A DNA stretch of 64,000 nucleotides from Comamonas sp. B21-038 (GTDB lineage Bacteria; Pseudomonadota; Gammaproteobacteria; Burkholderiales; Burkholderiaceae_C): contig NZ_CP092462.1 in assembly GCF_022387135.1 (NCBI RefSeq), forward strand, positions 2,604,001 through 2,668,000, written 5' to 3'. Below, one piece after another: positions 1-7,800 of the stretch (position 1 is the stretch's first letter; every line of letters begins with the position of its first letter). The notes beneath the pieces are model-generated. The model saw only the letters and a list, made by a program, of their open reading frames with translations. It did not search any database and had not been told where the DNA came from. A program made the translations under genes and the position numbers.

Positions 1-256
1 CCACATCAATGCCAGTCTTGAGGTTCGCCAGTCGATCGGCGTTGTAGATCGTTTCTTGGGCATGCTTGCTTTCCTTGATCGCGGTTTGGGTTTCGTCGGT
101 GCGGGCGGCTTTGGCGCGGGTGGCCTGGCCCTGGGATTGCTCGGCGCGCAGCTCGGCGATGGTCTTGCTGGCCTGCCAGCCTTTGACAACCCAGCCGGCG
201 GAGAAGGCCAGCGCGGTGATGACGGCGGCGAGAGTGGATTTGACCTGCCAGGTCAT
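1..256 (-). CDS. Rz-like inner-membrane spanin, 5' part only (runs off window)
   Basis: The first 85 codons of a lysis protein are visible; the rest lies beyond the window edge. The N-terminus has one hydrophobic segment (about residues 8-26) followed by a long charged, alanine- and glutamine-rich stretch that should be a periplasmic coiled coil. This is the form of an Rz-type i-spanin, which links inner and outer membranes to finish lysis. Its ATG overlaps the endolysin stop in an ATGA, so the two are translationally coupled, and its place after holin and endolysin is the usual one. Any embedded Rz1 gene cannot be judged because the 3' part is missing. Confidence 0.7.
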   Translation of the reverse strand, partial: MTWQVKSTLAAVITALAFSAGWVVKGWQASKTIAELRAEQSQGQATRAKAARTDETQTAIKESKHAQETIYNADRLANLKTGIDV

Positions 257-777
257 GATTGCTCCCCGAGGCACTTGGCCTGTCGCTCCAGCTGCCGGGT
301 CCATACCCCTTTGCAGCCTTTCGGGCCCCAGTTCTGAGGCAGTGAGCAATCCCGGCCCGCTTGCTTGCGCCAAGCAGGCAGAGCATTGCAGGCCTGCAGG
401 TACTCACCATTGAGGAGGTGCCGGCGCATGGAACTGGCCCGCCAGTTGGTGATGCCAAACTGGTAGGTGAAGTCCATGTACAGGTCATACTCGCCCTGTG
501 TGAGTTTCACCCCTGGCAGGCTGGCCCGGAACATGGCTTCGTCCTTGCTCTTGTGGTCACGCACGATTTGCAGGGCCCTTTCCTTGCTGATGGGCGGGTC
601 TGCCAGAGTCACGCGGGTGCCGTCTTCGTAGACCGTAGAGCCGTAGCCAATGGTCGGCACATCGCCCTGTGTGGGGATGTAGGGTGCAGAGCGGAAGCCC
701 TCCGCGCCGAACAAGCTCAGGATCGCCGCGGCAGAAACAGTAAGGGCCGCCACTGCGACCCGTTGCTTGTTGCTCAT
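253..777 (-). CDS. Phage endolysin, GH24 lysozyme with signal-anchor N-terminus
   Basis: This 174-residue muramidase cuts the peptidoglycan glycan strand at the end of infection. Residues 7-24 form a weakly hydrophobic, Ala/Ser-rich helix typical of a signal-arrest-release (SAR) anchor, as in phage P21 lysozyme. The catalytic glutamate (Glu26) follows directly, and the TIGYG motif (residues 42-46) matches the GH24 active-site loop. Four cysteines in the C-terminal half could form disulfides in the periplasm. It overlaps the holin stop by four bases upstream and the spanin start downstream, giving a compact holin-endolysin-spanin cassette. The SAR reading is an inference from composition. Confidence 0.9.
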   Translation of the reverse strand: MSNKQRVAVAALTVSAAAILSLFGAEGFRSAPYIPTQGDVPTIGYGSTVYEDGTRVTLADPPISKERALQIVRDHKSKDEAMFRASLPGVKLTQGEYDLYMDFTYQFGITNWRASSMRRHLLNGEYLQACNALPAWRKQAGRDCSLPQNWGPKGCKGVWTRQLERQAKCLGEQS

Positions 778-1115
778 GATAGGTCCGCCCTCTGCGTCTC
801 GCTCATCTGGCGGTACTCGTCCAGCGTGATGATGCGCGGGCCCAGTCGTGGCTTGACCCAGCCCCAGCGCTCAAACGCCGGCCGCCATAGCTTCTTCCAG
901 AACCACTCGCAGATGAGCAGCACCGTATAGAGCGCCGCCACGATAGAGGCAATGGTCCCCCACGGGATGGAGTTCACCCAGAACCAAGTCTCAAAGCTGG
1001 AATTGACCGTCGCCGCCTGGGCGATCTTGTCTGCCACATCGGCTTGCGCGGCCGTGGCCAATGTCACCGCACTGGTTGCCTTTGCGATCGGCATGCTGAT
1101 ATCTGTGCTCTGCAT
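774..1115 (-). CDS. Putative holin
   Basis: This 113-residue protein has one clear membrane segment at about residues 50-72, rich in Trp, Ile and Leu, and a charged C-terminal tail. Its position, immediately before the lysozyme with an ATGA overlap, is the main argument for a holin; sequence alone does not name a family. If the endolysin is a SAR type, this would be a pinholin-like protein that depolarises the membrane rather than forming large holes. A hairpin with a U-rich tail lies just upstream (1137-1158), so the lysis genes may be separated from the tail genes by regulated termination. Confidence 0.6.
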   Translation of the reverse strand: MQSTDISMPIAKATSAVTLATAAQADVADKIAQAATVNSSFETWFWVNSIPWGTIASIVAALYTVLLICEWFWKKLWRPAFERWGWVKPRLGPRIITLDEYRQMSETQRADLS

Positions 1116-1136
1116 TGAGACACTCCCTCAGAAATA

Positions 1137-1158
1137 AGAAAACCCGCCGAAGCGGGTT
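1137..1158 (-). terminator. Terminator-like hairpin between tail genes and lysis cassette
   Basis: Stem AACCCGC / GCGGGTT with a CGAA loop on the plus strand (UUCG on the transcript), followed on the minus strand by TTTTCTTATTT. It is a good intrinsic-terminator shape, located between the gene ending at 1181 and the holin start at 1115. Confidence 0.6.
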
Positions 1159-1180
1159 GTGTTGTGTGTTGTGGCGAGGG

Positions 1181-1723
1181 CTACAGGGTCTCGGCGTACC
1201 CGAACAGCTCGTGCAAATCGGCCTCGGTCAGGTTCAGGCCTGCCGCCAGCTTAAGCACGGTGGGACTGTCCGATTCGATGGCCGCCGATCCCTGCCAGTC
1301 CACCAGGGCCCGGTAGCGGTCGAACTCATCGGGGATCAGGTTGATCTGTGCCTCAATGTCCTCGTTCTTGATGCCCTTCATATCGAACAGCGCAAGCAAT
1401 GCCTGGCGCTTGGTCACGGTCACCCGTGCAGCGTCTCGTGCCGCTTGTTCTGCTGCTAGCCGATCGGCTTCCAGTTGAGCCAGCTCATCAGCGCTCAGCG
1501 GCACGACTTCCCACTGCTGCAGATAGCCTTCCTCTGTCTCCAGTGGGGCCAGCTCCACTGCTTTGTGGGTGGTCTGAACGAACGCGGGCGGGCTTGCCGG
1601 CTCTACCAGGGCATACTGCTCTGGCGCCTCAAACGGCACGGGAAAAGACATGTTGTGGGCGTGCCTGGAGATGATGTCAGCCTGGCTCAGCGGGTAGTCG
1701 CCTGTTTCTTTGTCGATGTACAT
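1181..1723 (-). CDS. Phage protein of unknown function, tail-fibre-assembly-like
   Basis: A 180-residue soluble protein. The N-terminal 75 residues are rich in aromatic residues and prolines. The middle (about 78-105) is a Glu/Ala-rich helix that could be a coiled coil. The C-terminal 70 residues hold two Asp-rich helical turns. Last gene before the lysis cassette and downstream of fibre genes, this is the normal place for tail-fibre assembly chaperones, and the N-terminal domain followed by a helical linker is like that class. No diagnostic motif was found, so the role is inferred from context. A good ribosome site (AAAGGA) precedes the ATG. Confidence 0.55.
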   Translation of the reverse strand: MYIDKETGDYPLSQADIISRHAHNMSFPVPFEAPEQYALVEPASPPAFVQTTHKAVELAPLETEEGYLQQWEVVPLSADELAQLEADRLAAEQAARDAARVTVTKRQALLALFDMKGIKNEDIEAQINLIPDEFDRYRALVDWQGSAAIESDSPTVLKLAAGLNLTEADLHELFGYAETL

Positions 1724-1732
1724 GCTGGTCCT

Positions 1733-2428
1733 TTAGATTGCGTTGCCCAGGCGCGTGCCCGTAGCTAGCCAGTTGATATAGGCGTTGCCGTCCACATAGT
1801 TGCCTGCGGCCTGCCCTGCACCTGGTGGGAAGACTTGAATCAGGTTGTAGTTGCCAGATGCAGTACCGGACTCGCCACTTGCGCCAGGCTGGCCAATGGC
1901 CCCTCCATTGCCCCCGCGTCCGCCTGTTGAGACGCCAATGCCACCGACCGAGGATCCTCCAAGCGTCTCGGATTGCCCAGAATCGCCGTTGCCCGCAGGC
2001 TGCAAAGTCAGTGTGCTGGTGGTAGTGAAGCCCGCACCTGCCCCTCCAGCTCCGCCATTACCTGCGGCGTAGTACGAAGGTGAGTTAGGGTTTTGAATGC
2101 GCAAGGATCCGCCGGTCCCGCCTGCGCCACCGGCGCCGAAGATCGTGCCGCCCGCATTGTCGATATTGATCAAGGTTCGGGTGTAGAGTCCAAAGGCGCC
2201 GCCAACCATTGCGCCAATTCGCCCGCGATTGATGATGGTGAGCAACCCGCTTGGGATATTTGCAATGCTGAGCGCCGCTACATCCACTCCCGCGTTGATG
2301 GTGCAGTAAAGAGGCTCGTAGCCAACCCAACCCGCAGAAATAGCAAGAGCCCGGATATCCGGGCTCCTGACGCTGGCTGTAATGGTGATGTACACCGGGC
2401 CTTTTAGAAGGAATGGTCTATGAGCCAT
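1733..2428 (-). CDS. Glycine-rich phage tail/receptor-binding protein
   Basis: The ATG at 2428 follows the previous stop by one base and has an AGGGGA ribosome site, so the longer in-frame extension upstream was not used. The 231-residue product has a beta-rich N-terminal half. From about residue 93 it is very glycine-rich, with repeated GGxGG and GxGG turns, and it ends in an Asn/Tyr/Trp-rich tip. Glycine-rich segments of this kind occur in receptor-binding tips of T-even adhesins (gp38) and in lambda-like tip proteins, where they form polyglycine sandwiches. A host-recognition role is therefore likely but unproved. Confidence 0.6.
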   Translation of the reverse strand: MAHRPFLLKGPVYITITASVRSPDIRALAISAGWVGYEPLYCTINAGVDVAALSIANIPSGLLTIINRGRIGAMVGGAFGLYTRTLINIDNAGGTIFGAGGAGGTGGSLRIQNPNSPSYYAAGNGGAGGAGAGFTTTSTLTLQPAGNGDSGQSETLGGSSVGGIGVSTGGRGGNGGAIGQPGASGESGTASGNYNLIQVFPPGAGQAAGNYVDGNAYINWLATGTRLGNAI

Positions 2429-2429
2429 T

Positions 2430-2759
2430 TCAATAGTTCCCCTGATAGGACCCGAGCCATTGATCGGTTCCAGTGGATTGGGGCCGCCTGAACTGGAAAA
2501 GATGAATCTTCGCAGTCTGGAGATTTTGAGGAAGCCCACCACCCCATACCCATCTCACATTTGCAGGCCAGGTCATTGTTCCAGAAACCAGATTTGCCTC
2601 CACTTCAAACATCATGCAGTCGGCCGGTCTGTTCACAAATGAGAAAACAATTGCACCTGATACTGTGTCAGCAAAGTAGGTCCTCTTAGACAGATCACAA
2701 ACTCCGCCTGTAAAGGGCGCTGCAAGGGTTGTTTGAGCAAGTTGTGCCGCATTAGCCAT
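2430..2759 (-). CDS. Small phage tail-region protein, unknown function
   Basis: A 109-residue protein, probably mainly beta-strand, with many aromatic residues and no membrane segment. It starts with a Met-Ala-Asn-Ala-Ala segment as small tail-tip proteins often do. It lies between the fibre gene (stop 2772) and the glycine-rich gene (start 2428) with spacings of 12 and 1 bases, so it belongs to the same transcript. A role in the adhesion tip is inferred only from position. Confidence 0.5.
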   Translation of the reverse strand: MANAAQLAQTTLAAPFTGGVCDLSKRTYFADTVSGAIVFSFVNRPADCMMFEVEANLVSGTMTWPANVRWVWGGGLPQNLQTAKIHLFQFRRPQSTGTDQWLGSYQGNY

Positions 2760-2771
2760 GTCATCCCCTAA

Positions 2772-3917
2772 TCAAAACCAATTGCCTTTTGCAAGGCACG
2801 ATATGTAATAGTTGGTCGCAGCACGAGACGCGCCAGAGGACACAAAGCAATTCCCCCAACTTGTAGTCGTCTGTGGTGTCGAGCCGCTAGTAATAAATGC
2901 ACCGGCGCCGCCTGAGACAGTCAAAGTTACAGACGGGGCCTGTGGCGAGAAAGCCCTGGCGAAAGAGCCAAGATTAACCGCAGGACTGTACAGAACACCA
3001 CCTCCGTCACTATTGGAAATCGCGGTATTTACAGTTTGGATTTTTGAGCAAAATTGCGTTCCATCTGCATACCTCACATATTCCCCATCCGAGTTACTAC
3101 CTCTCTCCACAATCGGGATGCTGTTCATATTCAGCCCGCCAGTAAAGTTTTGGGAGGCTGTCCAGATATTGGAGGTTCCGATAGCGGGCTGCGCGGCTGT
3201 AAATGCCGTCAGGCCAGAAACCCGCATCCAATCTCCGGATATGGAGTCGTACTGCAACACGATCTGGAAACCCAGAACATTCATCGTGAAGTTCTCAGCA
3301 TCACCGCAGATGGTTTTGCCGTTGCGCGAGATCACAGGCGTCAACGTGCCAGAGACATTGGCCGCCGCCACGACCATCCCGTGCCAAGGCGCAGCAGGAA
3401 GCAGCAGCACCGAAGTGCTGGAAGTCATCCGATACAAGCCACGGTCCGCCGCATTTGTCGTCCCAGCAGGACAAGGCAGTACCGTGAAATCGTTGCGGCT
3501 CACCTCACCCCAGTAGGTGGAACCCAGAGCCGGGGCCTGTGTGGTCACGTTGGCCAGGTTCAGCTTGAGATACCACAGGCGCCCAAGGTGGGTAACCGTG
3601 GCCGGCACGTTCAAAGATCCGGTGAGAGTGGACCACTCCCCTTTGTAGTTCGCTGCAGCAAAGGCGCCATTTGCTGCCGTTTGCACATCGACCAGGCGTG
3701 CGGCTGCCGCCTCCGCAGATCCTTCAGCTGCCAGGGCCTTCAGCCTTGCTTCCTCAGCATTGTTATAAACATTTTGGCCAATTACCGCGATTCGATTTCC
3801 GAAGCCAGGCATGGCCGAGCCCCAATCAAATGCCATATCGTCATATGCCGATTCGGGCGTGTTAGGCCCTGGGAACGGTGGCAATTGGGGGTCAATAGGA
3901 GGTACTGGAGTTGCCAT
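2772..3917 (-). CDS. Phage tail fibre protein
   Basis: This 381-residue protein has the modular form of a short tail fibre. The proline-rich N-terminus (1-22) leads to an Ala/Glu-rich helix around 50-80. A domain with an ANYKGEW motif (about 89-95) follows, typical of fibre stalks. The C-terminal part, from about residue 265, has Gly/Ser/Thr-rich beta repeats and phrases such as YVRYADGTQ seen in phage tip domains. It starts one base after the gene at 3918. It probably forms the trimeric receptor-contacting fibre. The local base composition is less GC-rich than the capsid genes, as is common in fibre genes exchanged between phages. Confidence 0.7.
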   Translation of the reverse strand: MATPVPPIDPQLPPFPGPNTPESAYDDMAFDWGSAMPGFGNRIAVIGQNVYNNAEEARLKALAAEGSAEAAAARLVDVQTAANGAFAAANYKGEWSTLTGSLNVPATVTHLGRLWYLKLNLANVTTQAPALGSTYWGEVSRNDFTVLPCPAGTTNAADRGLYRMTSSTSVLLLPAAPWHGMVVAAANVSGTLTPVISRNGKTICGDAENFTMNVLGFQIVLQYDSISGDWMRVSGLTAFTAAQPAIGTSNIWTASQNFTGGLNMNSIPIVERGSNSDGEYVRYADGTQFCSKIQTVNTAISNSDGGGVLYSPAVNLGSFARAFSPQAPSVTLTVSGGAGAFITSGSTPQTTTSWGNCFVSSGASRAATNYYISCLAKGNWF

Positions 3918-4847
3918 TTAGACAATCCCTTTCACAAAGATGTTGGCCTTGGTAATGGCCTGGTTCTCAGGCGACAGATCCGAAGTCACAAAACCGACCG
4001 AGCTGAGATAGCGAAACTTTTCCTGCCGGCTCGCAAACACTGAAACGGGCGTGTCCTTGAGCTGCACCAGCGCTGACCAGATGCGGTTTGCGTCCTCGGG
4101 ATTGATTGCAACGGGAAGCGTCAGATTCGTGGCACTGCCGCGCGGGACCTGCCGGTATCGCCCATCCACCCCTTCTGTCCTGGTGGTGTAGTTCACGACT
4201 TCTGCCCGCGCCGTGTACAGAACACCAGGCCGCCCCGTGAACAGGCCCATAGTCACCCATGAACCAATCGAGAAGAAACCCACGCCTACATCGTCTGTCG
4301 CACCGCCAGTCACCTCCAGCGTCACCAGCACTCGGGGGCGAAGTGTGATCCCATCCACCCGAAAGCTGGTTACTGGCGTTTTGGGACCATAGAGGTAGTT
4401 CCAGAGCGAAGGCCTTGAGGCGCGCAGCGAGCGGTCGATGGGCGGGCTCAAGTCCTCCCCAGTGTCCGCATCCTTGACGGTCAAGGTGAGCCGGTTGCCA
4501 ATAGGGTTGTGCACAGCTATTCCAGAGACAAAACGCATGAACAGCACATATTTGGCCGACCCCTTGCGCCCTACCCCTGCGGTCTGTACTTCGTTATCAA
4601 AAGGCGCCCAGCGATTACTGGGTCGCATATCCTCCCAGGCGCGCTGGTCGATGTTTGGCGGCACGGTCGCGTCAGCGGGAACCACTGCACACTTCCACAC
4701 TCGCCGCTGATAAACGCGCTCTGTACCCACTGCCACAACCTGACCCGATGTCCATGCCACCTCACCAGCTGTAGCGTCCACCTCAGGCACGGAGCCCGGG
4801 CGAAACGCTGCATCGGTGATGGGGATGGGGACTAAGACAATTGCCAT
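3918..4847 (-). CDS. Phage tail-tip / baseplate-like structural protein
   Basis: A 309-residue protein immediately downstream of the tape measure, where siphophages encode their distal-tail and tip proteins. Residues 25-75 contain several Trp and Tyr residues in a pattern seen in small carbohydrate-binding modules (WTSGQVVAVGTERVYQRRVW region). The rest is rich in beta-strand-forming residues without membrane segments. No match to lambda L, K, I or J is evident by eye. It probably forms part of the tail tip and may bind sugars, but both statements are inferences. Confidence 0.5.
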   Translation of the reverse strand: MAIVLVPIPITDAAFRPGSVPEVDATAGEVAWTSGQVVAVGTERVYQRRVWKCAVVPADATVPPNIDQRAWEDMRPSNRWAPFDNEVQTAGVGRKGSAKYVLFMRFVSGIAVHNPIGNRLTLTVKDADTGEDLSPPIDRSLRASRPSLWNYLYGPKTPVTSFRVDGITLRPRVLVTLEVTGGATDDVGVGFFSIGSWVTMGLFTGRPGVLYTARAEVVNYTTRTEGVDGRYRQVPRGSATNLTLPVAINPEDANRIWSALVQLKDTPVSVFASRQEKFRYLSSVGFVTSDLSPENQAITKANIFVKGIV

Positions 4848-4859
4848 GCCCCTTCCTTT

Positions 4860-7800
4860 CTATTGTTGAACGCGAATACGGTTCACAACCTCAGCGGTTA
4901 TGACCGATCCGCCATTGGTCACGCGATCCAGGTTGTCGGACAGCTTGCGGGCATGCTCATTGACCGAAACCACCACAGCTTCCACGCGCAAGAGAATGGC
5001 CTCTACACGCGCAGCCCCTGCAGCCGTATCTGGACCACGAGACTGGCCGTGAACTGCTTCCATCAGCGCGCGGTTTTCGGCCGCTGGAATGATCCGCTCG
5101 CCCTTGTGGATGTTCGCCGTCATGTCGTAGGGCACATAGTTCGTACCCACGGCAAATGACTTGCGCTTGACCCACAGGCCTTGCTTCGCATCCCAGTCCC
5201 AGCCGCTGCCGTAGACGTTCTGGCCGGCTTGCATGGCTGCCCACTGCTCGGCGGTCAAGTTGCCTGACCCGATCATCAAATGGCCGTCGTACTCGGACTG
5301 CCCTGCGGCATACTTTTCGACAGTGCCATCCGACCACATGGCTCGACCGTCTGCCGTGAAGCCGATTACTCTGCGCCCCACCGTGCCGGAGACCGTTCCA
5401 CCGAGTGCCGCGCCTGAGCCTCCACCCGAGCCGCTCCCGGTTGGTGTGACTGCGCCGCCCAGCCCAGCCTTTGCAGCCTCCTCCTTCTTAATCCGCTCCT
5501 GTTCCTTGGGGTCCAAGAGCTTATAGAGGGCATTGACGGCATCTGTAACGCTGAGCGTCGCATCCACCTGGTCTTCACCAAAGGTCTGCCAGAAGGTCTG
5601 GATATCGTCCAGGCGCTTAAGCTGCGAGGTTGCCAAGTCGATTTGCTTCTGCGCATCGGTCTTGGCCAACTCCGCGAACTCGCCCAACTCGTCCAACTGG
5701 CCAGCAAGAACCTTCTTGTCATAGTCCAGCTCCGCCTGGGTGGCGTAGTTGTCCATGACGAGGCCGCCAGTGGCTGCATTGATCGCGCTTTGCGTCTGGT
5801 CGTAGTCTCCAAAGCCAAGGCCTCGGCGCGCATTCTCGAGCGCTTGCTCGATGTACACCATGCCGGCCGCAGCCTGCGAGTTCGCCATGTCGTCCACGCT
5901 CGCCCGCAGAGACTTGGCACTGCCCTTGAACAGGTCCACATAGCTGGACGCCTTTGTGAAGGCATCCTTTGCGTCCGCTGCAAACTGGTTCCAGTACTCC
6001 TTTTCACGGGAGATGGCGGCTTGCAGGTTCTGCTGGGCCAGCGTCTTGGCGGCCTCATCGGCCTTGGCCTTGTCCTCGGTGTCCCAGATCTCAACCTGCA
6101 GTTTCACCAGCTCTGGATCGTTGAACTTCTCCAGCTCCTTAATCTGCTTGGCGCGCTCCAGGCGGGTTGCTTCCGCATCGTTGCCCTTGGCACGCAGCAG
6201 CTGAATCTGCAGATCGCCCTTGAGCGAGGCAATGTTCTCGGCAGAGGTGTAGATCATGTCGAACACATCCACGAGCCCCAGCAGGCTGGCAAAGAGCTTT
6301 TGGCCCTCTTCCGTGCTCTTGTCGATCCCGTTGATGTATTCCTTGAACGCCTCGCGGCTTGCCGGCATGGTCTCAATGCCCAGCTTTTTGAGCTGGTCGT
6401 TGAGCAGTCGCGTCTGGTTCTTCACCTTCTCTTGGTCGGTGTAGAACTTGTCGTAGTAGTTGCCGGTAGCTGCAGAGAACTTATCAGCGCCCCCAAAGGC
6501 ATCGATGATGTCCGAGGCCATATCAGCACCGGCCAGCGACGTATCCATGAGGGTGAGCCCAAGCATGTCGAAGACGGAGTTCACGCTAAAGAGCGAGTCA
6601 GAGAGGCGGGTAAGTGCCTGCACAGCCGTTTCACCTGCACGCACGTACTCGCTCATAACGAATACTTGCTCGGTGATCGTCTCTGTCACCTCGCGGCCAA
6701 CCATGCCGTATTGCTGGGTGTCGCCATCGGATGGCAGTTCGACCCTATCCCACTGCATGCGGGCCACTTCGCGGGTTTGCTCCTCCCATTTGCCAAGAAC
6801 CGAGCGCGCCAATTCCTCATTGGCCTCCGCCAGCGCTTGCTGCACCTTTGCCGATGCCTCCTCTTGCGAAAGCCCCGTCAGGTTCAGCCCCTTGCCGCCG
6901 GTGTCCGGGTGGATTTCGTCCAGCCCCAGGGTCACCTTCATGGCCCGAATCGCGTCGCCGTCAAGGCCCAAGCTATCGGCCCGAGAGGCTGTGTCCTCAC
7001 GCATGCCCTTGAAGGCATCCTGCAGAACCTTGATGGGTCCCTTAGAGCCTTCAATGGCTCCGTCGTACTGTGAGAGCATGTCCAAGCGGCTGTACTGCTG
7101 CTGGATTTGGCGCTCACGGTAAGCGTTTCGGGCATCGTTCGGGTTATCGGCGATCTCCTTTTTGAGGCGCTCGATCTCTGCCTTGGACTTCTCGATCTCC
7201 TTCTCTGCCACCAGGTAGCGGTACTTCGGACCGCCAAACAGGCTGCCGCTTTCTCGCATTAATTGGTAGCCGTAGAGGTCGCCACCCAACTCGCCAGTAA
7301 TGCCACTCCCGACTTGCTTTTCCTCCTTGAACATGCCACCCAGATAGGCTGCGATCAGCGGCACAGCCATGACCCAGCCGCCAGCCGCCACCCATTCGGA
7401 TGCACTGGAAGCCCAGGACGCCTCTGGAATTGCCGCTCCACCCGCACCTTCTGCAAAGCCGGCCCCTGCTGGTGCTGCGTAACCCGCTGCAGGCGCAGCT
7501 TCGGTGCCCCACCCCGCCAAGTTGGCCAAGTAGCGCGACCCCTGTCCCACAAGACCTTGGCCGGAGTACAGGCTGTAGCCAGTCGATCCAGCACTGATGA
7601 GGTTCCCAACATTGCCGCCGGCAGAACCTTCAGATCCGCCGCCAAACAAGCTTGCAAGGAAGCCTGCACCAGCACCTATCAAACCCGTGACGTTCGCGGC
7701 GATATTCATCACGAACTTCTGCGCGAATGCCTGGTAAAGGGCGTCGGACGCAGAAGTCAAGATGGTGGTCTTGAGCGACTTGCCAAAGGCCTTGAGGCCA